Shown here: piece by piece, positions 36,079-47,284 of the stretch | Layout: every line of letters starts with the position of its first letter | Position numbering within the stretch: the stretch's first letter is position 1 | Assembly: GCA_029706075.1 (NCBI GenBank) | Contig: JAINUG010000256.1 | Span: 434,001-498,000, forward strand | Direction of reading: 5' to 3' | DNA length: 64,000 nt | DNA from: Aldrovandia affinis | Taxonomy: Eukaryota > Chordata > Actinopteri > Notacanthiformes > Halosauridae | Program-made: the position numbers and the translations under genes | The notes under the pieces: generated by a model | Told to the model about the DNA's origin: nothing | The model's database searches: none | The model's input: only the letters and a program-made list of their open reading frames with translations

Positions 36079-37450
36079 CATGTGTAACAGGTGTCTCAAG
36101 GAACACTGCTACTAGAATGCTAATATTGAAACAGGGTATGGACCAGATAACCGAAGATACCAGATTCGCCCAAAGAGAGAGATGGTCAACCACAAGAATG
36201 AACTCACACACAGACGTCAGCTATAGTTTAAAAGGTAAGAGAATGTTTTTTTAATTATTTTTGTATTATTTCTCTCTAACCGGTGGATAAAAACAATAAC
36301 AACAGACATATAATACAATAACAAACTATACTAACAATAGTGTTTTTTCTTTCCACAGGACAATTCAAGACCTCTCTTCAATCACAGATAAGTATGACCC
36401 TCCTATCTATTTACGCCTATAACGTAGGTTATTACTTTTAGAATTTGTAGATAGGCAGGGATATACTTATCATTCCAATAGGAATCTTGTTTTAAACTAA
36501 AAACTCTTATACTGAAACCAGAACTCTTATTTTGAAAGAAATTCGATCGTAAACCCATTCAGCAGTATTACTCAATTCTGGATGTGAAAATAAAATATCG
36601 ATTTGAATATGAAAATAAAATATTGATTCACATATGATTATCAAACCCAACTGTCATATCATCACAAACACAACAGTACTTTATAATTCAAAACAAATGA
36701 ACCTGCACACTCCCTATGAGTGGCGAATTAAATTACTCAGTTCTTGAATATTGCTAAATGAATCCTCATCCAATTCGCTCAGTTCCATCCGTGGTAATTG
36801 AATTACTTTCCGTTGGTTCCGCTGGTGGGTAGGGATGGGAAAATAAAACTATCCTACCAATTTTGTAGAACGCACGGTTCAACTTTTCTCTCTCTCTCTC
36901 TCTCATATCAAAAGGTGGTCGACTTGGGTGGCTCGCCAGTCCACACTCCGCCACAGCGTCTTCAGTGAAGGCGCGCAGAATGCAGACGATGTCCAGGATC
37001 CGGTGAACTCAACAGACTTTAAAATGGACTCCAACCGGAACAAAAAACCCGGCCTTGCTTAAACAAAGCCCAAATAATAATTAACATCATTCAAATAAAA
37101 ATGTTGAAACCTATGTCAAAGATTTTGTCTCTTTCTATGCTCGTACTATGTAAATCAGCTTAAGTGCTTTAACTAAACCAGAGGTATCGTTAGCTTGAGT
37201 CAGCTAACTTAGCTTCACATTGCTATTGTCATGCTAGCTACTGGCTAACTTGATCATCATTTAAGACACAAAACAACTGCAACCCACAGCTATCGACATT
37301 ACTCCAATCTGCAAGATATCAGGCAACGGAGATGCACTTGCGAGATAAGCCGCCAAAACCGCCTGCAGTCATCGGTGGCTAATACACCCGAACACCACCA
37401 CCCCCTCCCCGACACTCAACACCCACAGATCACAGAGCAACGGCGCTAAC

Positions 37451-40400
37451 ATTTTTTACATTTTACATTTTAAGCGTTTAGCAGACGCTCTTATCCAGAG
37501 CGACTTACAAGATGTGCATTAATACAAGGTAAGAACAATCAAAGTTAGCGTACAAGATCAGTGCAGTAAAAGGGCAAAAGACATCATTGCAGGCGTCTGC
37601 GTATCATACCTGTAACATTGGGATAGAAAAGGTTAGTGGGTTTTTTTTTTTTTTTTTTTTCTCACAAGTAAACAGTGGTGACAACAGATTGGCTAGAAGG
37701 ACAGTGTTCAGTGGTAGTGGAGTCTGAAGAGGTGGGTTTTGAGTCTCTTGCGGAAGATTGGAAGTGATTCCGCAGTCCTGACCGTTTGCGGGAGGTCGTT
37801 CCACCAACGAGGGACCAGGACAGAGAAGAGGCGAGACCGCGAGGAGCGGCTGCCAGGCGCCCGGGAGGATGGGGCAGTCAGTCTGCCAGCGGAGGCGGGA
37901 GCGGAGGGGTCTGGACGGGGTGTAGGGCGTGATGAGTGACTGGAGGTACGGGGGAGCAGTACCTCTGGCCGCTTGAAAAGCCAGCACCAGTGACTTGAAT
38001 CTGATGCGTGCTGCGATGGGGAGCCAATGCAGAGAGGAGAGTAGAGGGGTGACGTGGGTGAACCCGGCTGGTTGAACACCAGGCGAGCAGCAGCATTCTG
38101 GACTAGTTGCAGTGGCTTGATGGCACAGGCCGGAAGGCCTGCCAGCAAGGAATTGCAGTAGTCCAGACGTGAGATCACCAGGGCCTGGACCAGGAGTTGA
38201 GTGGCCTCTTGGGTGAGGAACGGTCTGATCCTCCGGATGTTGTGGAGGGAGAAACGGCAGGTCCGAGAGATCGCTGCAATATGGCTTGAGAAGCATAGCT
38301 GGTTGTCCAGGGTTACCCCAAGACTCCTGGCAGACTGGAACGGAGACACTATGGAGCCTTCCACGGTAATTGACGCATCAATCATCGGGGAGTCCTTCGC
38401 TGGGAGGAAGAGCAGCTCTGTCTTCCCCAGCTTCAGCTTCAGGTGGTGGGTGGACATCCATGCGGAGATGTCAGCCAGGCATGCAGAGATCCGTGCCGGG
38501 ATCTGGGTATCAGATGGAGGGAAGGAGAGAAACAGTTGAGTGTCATCAGCATAACAGTGATAGGAAAAACCATGAGCAGAAATAACAGAGCCAAGTGACT
38601 TGGTGTACAGAGAAAATAGGACAGGGCCTAGCACCGAGCCCTGCGGGACACCGGTAGAGAGGGTGCGGGAGAGGAGAGGGATCCTCTCCAGGCCACCTGG
38701 TAGGACCGGTCAGCCAGGTAGGACTCAAACCATGTCAGCACAGATCCAGAGATTCCCATCTCGACGAGAGATGAGAGCAGGATCCGGTGGTCCACGGTGT
38801 CGAATGCCGCCGACAGGTCAAGGAGGAGGAGGACGGAGCTAAGGGATCGGGACTTAGCGACGTGAAGAGACTCAGTGACCGCAAGGAGAGCAGTCTCTGT
38901 GGAGTGGCCTGCTCTGAACCCAGATTGGTTGGGATCAAGCAGGTCGTTCTGTAAGAGATGAGCAGACAGTTGATTATAGACAGCCCGCTCTAACGTTTTG
39001 GAGAGGAAAGGGAGGAGAGAGACAGGTCGGTAGTTAGAGATGACAGCAGGATTCAGAGAGGGTTTTTTGAGGACGGGGACAACCTGAGCGCATTTGAGGG
39101 AGGAGGGGACAGAGCCAGAGGAAAGAGAAGAGTTAATGACATTAGAGACAAACGGGAGGATGTCCATAGCAATGGACTGGAAGAGGGGGGAAGGAATGGG
39201 ATCAAGAGGGCAGGTGGTGGGACGGTGGGAGAGAACAAGTTGAAGGATGTCCGAGTCAGGGAGGGGTGAGAAGGAGGACAGAGAGGTGGGAGGTTTAGGT
39301 AGCGGGATGGGAGAGGGAGGGGTAGGGGGGAAGGAGTTGCGAATGACCTCAACCTTCTCGTGAAAGAAGGATGAGAAGTCATCTGCGGTTATAGAGGAGG
39401 GGGTGGGGGAGGAGGAGGGGTGAGGAGAGAGGAAAATGTAGCATAGAGTTTACGTGGGTTGGAAACAGAGGATTGAATCTTAGAAAGGAAGAATGCAGAC
39501 TTAGCAGAGGAGAGGTTAGCGGAGAAGGAAGCCAGGAGTGTGTGGAAGTCAGACAGAGCTGCAGGGGATTTGGATTTTCTCCATTTCCTTTCTGCCGCAC
39601 GCAGCTTCAGACGGTTAGCCCGAATGGAATCGGTTAGCCAGGGGGCGGGGGGGCGGAGACGAGTGGGTTTAGTGGATAGAGGACAGAGTAAGTCAAATGA
39701 GGAGGAGAGAGAGGAAAGTAGGGTGGATGATGCTACTTCAGCAGGTAGCTGAGAGAAGGCATCAGCAGGGGAAGGAAGATAGGACAGTAGCTGACAGGGC
39801 AGCGGGTGAGAGAGAGGAGGTTGCGACGGACAAGGACAGTGGGAGCAGGTGAGGATGGTTTAGGGACAGAGGGGAGGGGGAGGGAGAAAGACAGAAAGGA
39901 ATGGTCAAACACATGTAGAGGTGATACCGTAATGTTGGGTGAGGGGCAGTTCCTGGTGAAGACCAGGTCCAGTTGGTTGCAGGCCTTGTGGGTGGATGGG
40001 GATTCAGCCATGGTGAAGTCAAAGGACTGAAGGAGGGGGAGGAATGCAGAGGCCTGGGAGGTCTCTAGCTGCAGGTTGAAGTCCCCGAGGAGTAAGATGG
40101 GAGTGCCGTCCTCAGGGAAGGCACTGAGTAGGGCATCCATCTCGTCTAGGAAACTCCCCAGTGGACCTGGAGGGCGATAAAGAACAATGATGTGCAGTTT
40201 ACATGGAACAGTGACAGTGACAGCATGAAATTCAAAGGAGGAGGGTGAGAAGTGAGGAAGAGGAACAATACCAAATCTCCACAGGGGGGAAATGAGTATA
40301 CCTGTCCCTCCACCTCTACCTGAGGGTCGTGGAGTGTGGGAGAAGGTGTAGGGGGCAGAGAGAGCAGCAGGGGTGGCCGTGTTTTGCGGAGTGATCCAGG

Positions 40401-40655
40401 TCTCCGTAAGCGCCAGGAACTGCAGGGAGAGTAGTGAGGCCTGGGCCGAGATGAAATCGGCCTTCCGGACAGCGGACTGGCAGTTCCATAGTCCGCCTGC
40501 TACCACCACGTCAACACCGGGAGATCTAGGAGGGTGGATGAGGTTGGACAGATTACGGGTGTGGGTAGAATCTCTCCTTCTAGGCAATCTAGAAGAGGAG
40601 ACATGGACTGGGATAGCTAACCACGTGCCGCGAAGCCAGCTAGCTCTACGTTAGG
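37451..40655 (-). mobile_element. L2-A LINE, near full length
   Basis: The longest L2-A copy here. On the plus strand it begins with the complement of the (TGTAAAA)n-type tail and the 3' stem-loop (CTCTTATCCAGAGCGACTT). It then runs back through a 3' UTR with a poly(T) run (37642-37662), reverse transcriptase and endonuclease to a short 5' region near 40655. It lies inside element X. Other pieces of the family are at 12658-13078, 18467-18556, 23437-23905, 31831-32150, 47285-47700 and 47701-47745. The 5' end is approximate. Confidence 0.85.
37708..40587 (-). pseudogene. L2-A ORF: endonuclease and reverse transcriptase
   Basis: 40587-39733 is a 284-codon frame with an APE-type endonuclease: ALTETWITP, GRGGGTGILIS, LLGDFNLQ (catalytic GDFN) and CNQLDLVF. 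A frameshift near 39795 shifts it to the linker and reverse transcriptase. 39167-38628 carries NYRPVSLLPFLSKTLERA, SGFRAGHSTETALL and [12 protein letters not shown] (motif A). A frameshift near 38690 leads to 38634-37708 with LGPVLFSLY and YADDTQLF (motif C), then [14 protein letters not shown]. Another near 38050 precedes the C-terminal part. At least three frameshifts make it inactive, but all catalytic motifs are preserved. Confidence 0.85.
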
Positions 40656-41038
40656 CTAGCTCAATTTTTAGAAAGACTTGTCTCATCCTATATTACACAC
40701 ATCATTCAAAGACATTGTCAAAATTAAAGTACTAACTCACCAAGGGAAATTTTTGAATGTACAGCAATTGGAAACTTGGAAGGATGATTCGGTCTCGACG
40801 AAACTTGCCGTCTTTTTCCAAGGCAAACGGAGGAACGTTGCCACTACTTTGCTAGCTCTCTTATCTAAAATTCTCAGTTCGATTTCTGTAGCCGTTACTA
40901 CTTGTTTCTCTCGGATAATACTATAAAAATCCTCGCTAGATAACTATTACTGAAAGCTAATTCGATATCTTGCTGTTTGTCTTCAGAGCAAACTCACGTC
41001 TGTAGCCTAGTCGACTTGAACATGGCTTCTCGCAGAAT

Positions 41039-41058
41039 GAACATGTCTGGACATGTCG
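41039..41058. promoter_or_regulatory. p53-type response element, 19/20 match
   Basis: GAACATGTCT followed without spacer by GGACATGTCG. Against the RRRCWWGYYY half-site used by p53/p63/p73, the first is perfect and the second deviates only at its last base. It lies in element X, in a 23-bp word repeated at 41176. Confidence 0.45.
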
Positions 41059-41175
41059 TCTCTCTCATGTACCTCCAAAAACGAACTAAGGGCGGGTCCT
41101 ACTTTGTAATTAGCGTACTCTCAACAAGATTACTTTTCTTATTGGCTTATCACTGTCAGATAAAATATGCAGAAT

Positions 41176-41195
41176 GAACATGTCTGGACATGTCT
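41176..41195. promoter_or_regulatory. p53-type response element, 20/20 match
   Basis: GAACATGTCT and GGACATGTCT in tandem, no spacer, both matching RRRCATGYYY at every position, including the preferred CATG core. Position about 220 bp inside the start of element X as read on its own strand. Binding is not shown by the sequence; the match to the consensus is. Confidence 0.5.
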
Positions 41196-41416
41196 TCTCG
41201 CAGAATTACCTTTCCAGGTTTCTTACATGAAACACCATTTTGAGTTATACATGTCACAGTTTCCCTTTATCAACTCAAACTATCTGAATTATAGTTTTTT
41301 TTCTCTTCAATGTCTAGTATGTAGTACTTATTCATTTATTTTAAGGGTCATTCTATTTATCATTTTATAACACTAAGTGCATTATTACTAGGCTCTATTT
41401 GTCTGGGTTACACATG

Positions 41417-42192
41417 TATTGTCAGTTAGCATCACATATGCACAAGTTCCATGCCACTTCTTAGGCAGAGCTATGTACACATTGTGTTCGCAAAGCCAGT
41501 ACCACCTATCCACTGCCCTAGTGCCGTTTTCTGTAGGTGCTAACGTGGAACACCTTGTCTCCTTTAAGGGCGTTCCGGTGGTTCTATTTTTACAGTAGGA
41601 GTACACTGTCCCATTGCATTGGGATGTCTCCCCCACCGGGACTGTTCCCTTCCCTCGTACACATTTTGTAAAGGTCTTATGCGGGATATATGGTACTACC
41701 ATAATGGGCGTAATCAAATATTGTCGTGAGGTTTGTAATAAACCTTGTCAATCAGTGCAATTTATTCCCGTCAGTATATTCGTAGCAGTTCACTTTGGTT
41801 GTGATTTTGTGGGTTGGGTCAAAGTATTTAAGTGTTCCTGTATGAGTTGAGATCCCTATGGCACATGCTACAGTCCAGGACACATTTATTCCAATTCCTG
41901 GGGATTGGTCCACAGTCACCCTTGGTGCTACGGATGATGCCGGTAGATGTGTGCATACGTAACAGTTGGTCTTGTTTACGCTCTGTGCTGTGCTTTTACA
42001 AATCTCTTCCCTCTTACTGTGATTATCATCAATATGGTCAAAGACCCCACTGCCCGCCACTGGAGGTTCGCCATAGCTGTGTCTAAATCCCAGTAAGAGG
42101 GTTGTTTGCTTCACCGGCTTTGAGACAGGTGTGTCACCTCCCGTAGCTAGACTTCTCCCTTCTGAGCACAACTCTTTTAGGTACCTACTCAC
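41417..42192 (-). pseudogene. env: ERV-B env, surface subunit remnant
   Basis: 42192-41752 (146 codons) holds the N-terminal part of Env. It contains NKT and NVS sequons and a CYVC pair (C77-x2-C80), the C-x-x-C motif that in gamma-type Env exchanges disulfides with the CX6CC of the transmembrane subunit. 41717-41388 is a cysteine-rich continuation in another frame with further sequons (NGT, NRT). The frame stops shortly after the CATG where element X inserts; the last few codons read into X. No clear signal peptide could be placed. The start overlaps the end of pol, as is usual. Confidence 0.7.
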
Positions 42193-43395
42193 CCTTTGTT
42201 ACCTTTTTACAGTGGGACAGATGCACCCAGGTGGATCGCTCAGCAATCTTTACTGCTGTTGGAGTTGTTAGTAGCACCTGATACTGCCCTTTCCACTTTG
42301 GTTGATGCCACGTCTTGTGCCTTGGATCTTTAATCAGTACCCAGTCCCCGACCTGCAGCTTTTATTTTGGTATTGCAGCTGTAAGAGTTTACACATTTCT
42401 TGTTTATTAGATAACATTGTCTTCACATGTTTAGCCAATGTGGGATTATCCTCTAATATTCTATCTCCAAATTGCGGTAGGTGATAGGCTTTTCCCATCT
42501 AGGTATTATTTCTCTACAAATTATTTTTGCCACAGTTGTGCATCAATTTTTGAGGTAGGGTATGCTTCTACCCAACCTGAGAATGGGTCAATCATTACTA
42601 AGCAGCTCTTTTTCCCCTCACTTGGTGTGAGGTGGATGAAATCCATCATCCAAGATTCAAATAGTCAAAACATGTTAAACACCTTTTACAAAAACATTTT
42701 TTTGTAGTTTGTAAATCCAAACGTTGTATAACGCCTAATGCATATGCCATGACTCAACTCTGCAGCTATGGTAAACAAAGATCTCGGTAATACAGGTTTC
42801 TTTTCTGGGCCCATCCACAGACCAGTTTCGTTCTCAGTACATTTTTGGTTGCCCCACATCCTTTTATCTGGTACCCTCGCTTCATGTTGCATGTCTCTCA
42901 AAAGAGTGTCTGCAGCTGCTTCTTTTGCAGCAGAGTCTGCGAATGCATTCCCCAGGGACACCTCATCTGTTCCTTTCGTATGTGCTGCACATTTACATCT
43001 AGTCAGTGTTTTGGGTTTCTGTACTGTTGCAATCAGTTCCAGTATCACTGGTGCATGCGTTATTGGTTTACCCTGTTGAAGTCATTCTTTTTTCAGGATC
43101 CATCCACATAGAATGTTACTTCTGCGTCATGAATGGGTGTGTCCATTAACCCGGGGCGTGCTGCCACAGACCTAGATGTTTCAGCTACACAATCGTGAGG
43201 ATCTCCATCCTCAGCAGTTGTCAGCAAGGTAGCCGGATTAAGTGTGGTGCATTTTACAATTGTTAGATTAGGAGCTGTTAATAGAGTCGCCATACAGCTC
43301 AGCTGTCTTGCTGGTGACAAGAATGTATGTTTTGTTTGCAGTAGTAATACAGAAACTACATGTGGTACCATCAGTGTCAATGGTTGGTATAACAC
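42193..43395 (-). pseudogene. pol: ERV-B pol: RNase H and integrase
   Basis: From right to left: the 43395-43093 frame ends at VTFYVDGS, the first RNase H strand with its catalytic aspartate. 43048-42686 starts with the RNase H end (KCAAHTKGTDEV, then GNAFADSAAKEAA). In broken frames at about 42650-42560 there is an integrase core strand (DFIHLTP, later DPFSGWVEAYPTS). Near 42350-42200 lies the C-terminal SH3-like domain ([26 protein letters not shown]). The zinc-binding HHCC domain and parts of the core are lost or frame-shifted. These motifs are of the gamma/epsilon retroviral type. Confidence 0.8.
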
Positions 43396-43499
43396 TATGG
43401 TTTGTGAGACTTTTACTGCTGATGCTGCTGCTTCTACAGCTTGTAGACAGCATGGCAGTCCTCGTGCTACAGGATCCAGTTCTGTGGAGTAATAAGCTA

Positions 43500-43935
43500 T
43501 TGGTCTTTGCTTACCTCCAAACCTGTTTTACCTGTTCAAAGGCTTCGTTGACTTCAGGAGTCCATTTGATTGGATCTTGAGCCTCCATTGGTTCGCTGTA
43601 AATACAATCTAACAGTGGCTGCATCAATTGTGCATAATTACACATCCAGGTTCGGCAGAAATGTATCATTCCTAAAAAAAACATCATCTGTTTTTTTATT
43701 TTAGGCTTTGGGGCTTGCAGTATCGCTGTTTTCCTATCCGGTAATAAGGCTCGGCCTCGAGCTGAGATAGCGTGTCCCAGATATTTTACATCTGGTAGAC
43801 ACCACTGCAGTCCCCCCTTGCTTATCTTGTGGCCTTGTGAGGCCAGAATGTCCAAACATGCCTTTTAGTCTATTTCGCAGCGCTCCCGAGAAGGAGAGTA
43901 ATTCAATATGTCATCTACATACAGGAGGATTTTTT
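43500..43935 (-). pseudogene. pol: ERV-B pol: reverse transcriptase remnant
   Basis: Around 43925-43900 the minus strand encodes LLYVDDIL, the catalytic YVDD box. After an in-frame stop, 43855-43511 runs through the thumb and connection: LASQGHKISKGGLQWC, VKYLGHAIS, and FLGMIHFCRTW. The fingers and first part of the palm upstream of YVDD are absent. Confidence 0.8.
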
Positions 43936-44716
43936 TAAATTATTTTTTTATCACAGATACTGCCAAATGCCTAAAATGTAAAATGTGTACAGTGCAGATC
44001 AGATGGATCATTCATTTTCAGATTCTTCGCTGTCTACAATGAATGCGTCATTTTTTTACTTTTCTTTTATTTTTTTATTTTGAGGCCAGAGTGTTTGCAG
44101 AACATCATACAATACCTAATTATTTATCTGATGTAAACTAGGATGGTCATCGGAAAGACCTAGCAGCGTGCTGTACGGTTCAAATTTGCAGTTGTGTATG
44201 CACACAGCGTTGTAGGCACAGAAGCAAAGAATTATATTTTTACAACCTTGGATTTCTGTCTGCACTCCCTACCAGGCGGCATTTCTCTAACCCAAGAACC
44301 CACATCTTCCCATTCACATTCGGTCATTTTCGATAATGAAATATGCGGCTGCCTGATTTGTTCAAATAATCATTTCTGCTCTTCACTCAAGTTCACTAGA
44401 ATTCCAGTAAATTTCGGTCAACTATATATGGTGCCTAAACATCTCGTTTCGTTTATTTGCGGCATGTTCCAGAAACACTCATATTCTAAATGTCTTGGTC
44501 AGGGGTAAGAAGAGAGCAGTGCTATAAGAGTTCGCTGGGGCTGTCTGCTCGGATGGAATAAATTCACACAGTTGTGCATGACTGGCAGTATATCAATTCC
44601 CATGTTTAATACCAATCTATCAATTGTATAGGATACCCAAAACTATTTCCAATAGTACCTATATAGTGACATGACTGACAACCCATTTTCGTCACATTCA
44701 ATAGTAATTTTTTGTT
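43936..44716 (-). other. Unassigned block between gag and RT of ERV-B
   Basis: Protease and the N-terminal half of reverse transcriptase should be here but are not readable. The block is AT-rich with several T runs. A minus-strand stretch near 44360-44240 reads MTECEWEDVGSWVREMPPGR, with no family I recognise. It may be a deletion filled by another insertion, but no termini were found. Confidence 0.35.
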
Positions 44717-45007
44717 TCATTTTAATTGGTCTTCCCTAGCCGTTCGCTCGAAGTGAATAGCATGTTCTATTATCACTTGCAATCGGCACGTTGCCCACGT
44801 AATTACATATCTTTTAATTAACATTGTTAATGCAGGAGTGAGGCTGTTCAGGAACGCATTTTTCAGCTGTTGTTCATAAACCCCATCGTTATTATTTGCA
44901 GGTGGTTCAAGACCACTGTTAGCATTAAACACTTTTTTAAGATGGGTTAGGTACGCCATTATCATTTCGTTTTTATTTTGCACACAGTCCAAAATTTTTA
45001 CGCACAC
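44717..45007 (-). pseudogene. gag: ERV-B gag, capsid C-terminal remnant
   Basis: A 96-codon frame with a segment shaped like the retroviral capsid major homology region and the helices after it: QNKNEMIMAYLTHLKKVF, a loop with asparagines, then YEQQLKNAFLNSLTPAL and a helix ending HAIHFERTA. Position between leader and reverse transcriptase agrees with gag. Matrix, N-terminal capsid and nucleocapsid were not recognised. Confidence 0.6.
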
Positions 45008-45986
45008 TTTTATTCACTCATACTCAGGCACAATTGCATTCATGTCACATTCATTTTTTATTCACTCATACTATGAATAAACACTCCGCTACTTTTAGTT
45101 TCTTTTGTAAATTCTCCCCAGGTAAATCCCAGAGGCAATTGTTCACAAACACTTATAATAATAAATTATTTGTTAAACCTCAAACCTCCCCCTAAGAAGT
45201 TCCACGCGTAACCCTTACACTTTAGGCTTCTCATCTAATACCTGTTAGAAAACAGTTCCTCACGTGTGCCGTTTTCGGCACGTTAGGCTCCAACCTAACA
45301 AATTGGAGACACCTCAGGGACTTGAACCCCGTCCCGGAGACCGGGAGTGCCACCACCCAATTAGGCATACAACCCCCGCCACTAAAACGTTCCACGCTCA
45401 CTATTTCCCCCTTCACGGTTTTAGGAGAACAGTTCCACGAACAAGGCTCGTGTACTGCTTACCTTCCTTTCCAAACTGTTTTTTACTTTTTTATTTTTTT
45501 TTGCAATTTTTTTATTCATTAGGCTTGCCACATTGCTGGACCTTCAACTTCAACTTCCCAAACTTTTCTTTCCACATGCTCAACCCAATCTCCTGCCCCC
45601 GTAAACCTCAATTCCATTTCCCTTAAATCCTGAGACAGGTAAACTTAACCATCACTTTCTTTCTTACAACAATAACAACAACAACAACAACAACAACAAC
45701 CACATTTGCTCTTACCACTTTCCATGGTCACACCTATGTTCTGTCACTCACTTTTATGGCAAGGCTCTAGGTTCAATATCACACTTTTATCTTAAATAGA
45801 ATTCGGAAAAATCCTGTCACTCACCGCGCTTCCAGAGGAACGTTGCTCTGTCTGGCCTCGCTAATTATCCAAGGATCCTGCTCGATCCGGATCGAGGACT
45901 TTCTCAAAAACTTGTCTCTCAGACAAGCCCCGTGCACGGTTCAGACGTCACGCCCTTCCTCTGCACCCGTGCGGTGAGATATTGGG
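45008..45986 (-). other. ERV-B leader; (AAC)n at 45667-45701
   Basis: No coding frame of note. It contains a 35-bp (AAC)n microsatellite and a tRNA-like segment at about 45305-45385. By position it is the 5' leader with the packaging region and start of gag. Confidence 0.5.
45305..45385 (-). other. tRNA-like segment in ERV-B leader
   Basis: The minus strand shows a D-arm-like TGCC...GGCA with a GG-containing loop, a TCCC...GGGA hairpin and a GGGGTTCAAGTCCC T-arm with a B-box-like GGTTCAAGTCC. Acceptor strands do not pair and the position-33 U is missing, so it is not a functional tRNA gene. It may be a tRNA-derived SINE head or chance resemblance. Confidence 0.3.
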
Positions 45987-46005
45987 ATCCCGGTACGAGC
46001 CCCCA
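45987..46005 (-). promoter_or_regulatory. ERV-B primer-binding site, tRNA-Pro type
   Basis: The minus strand reads TGGGGGCTCGTACCGGGAT two bases after the LTR end. This is the tRNA-Pro primer site of murine-leukaemia-type retroviruses with one extra A in the middle. Confidence 0.8.
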
Positions 46006-46007
46006 AT

Positions 46008-46384
46008 TGTTAGGTTCACGAAATTCAGAAGACCTTCAAAGTGAATAGAGAACACTTGCACCAAATGAGAAACCAACAGAGTTTATTTAACCAAATGCAT
46101 TCGGGGTTCACTGCCTCCCTGCCAGGCAATGAACAAATCATTTCCGGAGAGAACACTTCTTATACACAATAGCCACCCCTAGACAGATGCCCTAGGCTCG
46201 CCCACTCACCAGTCACAAGACATTTATTTTCCCATCTCTGGGAGAACTTTTGGCAAGGCACACTGCTCTGACCTTGACTGTCGGTCAGCTACCCATGCAA
46301 AACAGTTCCGCAAAACGGTTCAAGTATGTGAAGTTATTCAGAAACAATTTTTAAACAGAATTTCTAAACAGAATTTCTCTATCA
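46008..46384 (-). repeat. ERV-B 5' LTR
   Basis: 377 bp, same ends as the 3' LTR (TGATAGAGAA...CCTAACA). It lacks 22 bp and 8 bp present in the other copy and has a 13-bp tandem duplication (AAACAGAATTTCT) near its start. Only a few base substitutions separate the pair. Confidence 0.92.
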
Positions 46385-46388
46385 GTAT

Positions 46389-47284
46389 GGATGAAGCAGA
46401 AACAATATGGCCAGTATAACTGGACATGAAGTCGACCGCTCCATCAAACCCTGTTCTGAAAAATGACAGCATGCTTTCTTTTACCTACCTAAGTAAGATT
46501 ATCCCCCATTCAGCATGCTGCTGCAGAGGCCAATGGCTGGGACAGTGTGTGGTTAAGGAGACTTAATACTCTAACCTTTTAACCCGAGCTCTGGAAGCAA
46601 TTAAAATCACTTTCCTCAACCATTTTATATGGCCTTTCTCCTGGCATCAACCTTTCTAAACATGGGGCCGGAGTCAACACTTCCTATGCCTGGTATGAGT
46701 TTGACATGATGCTCGACCGTGTGCTCCTGAGCAAACACTTGAACCCCTGGCTTTGCTAAGCAAATTAAAAGAGAGTCGGGATGTTGAGTCATTGCATAAA
46801 TAAACACTTAATATCACCCAATGCCAAACCTAACATTCGGCTGCCAAGGCACTGGCCCCAAGCATGTAAGGCTGGTGTTTTAACAAAGACTCTGGAAGGA
46901 AATGAAGTGTCGGATCACAGAGGGGACCGACAAAAGAGAAATTCATTTTAATGGTTTGTTTTATTATTTATTTATAATATATTTATTTATTTGTATAATT
47001 TTGTATTCTGATCTGTGTCTCTTTCTCCTTGATCTCAAACCGTGTCTCACAAGTGAAATACCAAACAATCCACTCCTGTTGGATACAGCATGGACAAATG
47101 AGAAGATGTGAATGTGTCATGTGAAGAAATGGAGCCAGCACCCAGTTGAACGAGACAACAGCAGTTTACCTCTAGATACCCACTTTATACACAGCATGAG
47201 AATGGGGGATGACAGCAATGTTCAAAATGAGGGGGGACCACCCATAAGCTACAAGGGACCCCCCATAAGAAATACATGTTTAAG
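46389..47284. other. Unassigned flank
   Basis: No gene or known repeat. A short GGGGGGACCACCC / GGGACCCCCCAT pair lies at about 47232-47268. Confidence 0.45.

Larger units (their letters stand above)
36083..41412 (-). mobile_element. LTR-like insertion X splitting ERV-B env
   Basis: Minus-strand ends are TGTAACCC and GTTACA, flanked by CATG on both sides (36079-36082, 41413-41416). The env frame that stops at the right end continues at the left end, in frame once one CATG is removed. Without the L2-A LINE it contains (37451-40655), X is about 2.1 kb. TG...CA ends with a 4-bp duplication suggest a solo LTR, but no internal genes, PBS or second LTR were found, so the class is inferred. It holds a 22-bp imperfect inverted repeat at about 36388-36470 and two p53-type 20-mers. 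Confidence 0.7.
34969..46384 (-). mobile_element. ERV-B, gamma-type endogenous retrovirus
   Basis: Two LTRs (34969-35362 and 46008-46384) bracket the element in minus orientation, with 4-bp duplications GTAT at 34965-34968 and 46385-46388. Directly inside the 5' (right) LTR is a primer site of the tRNA-Pro type, and inside the 3' (left) LTR a purine tract. Internal order from right to left is gag capsid, reverse transcriptase, RNase H, integrase, env. LTR copies differ at only a few substitutions plus three short indels, so insertion was fairly recent, yet every gene is broken. Env is split by a 5.3 kb foreign insertion. Confidence 0.9.

Noticed and set aside
38735-39600. Several open frames on both strands in the L2-A copy
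   Set aside because: They arise from the strong strand bias of L2-A (C/T-rich sense strand) and overlap the real endonuclease-RT frame.
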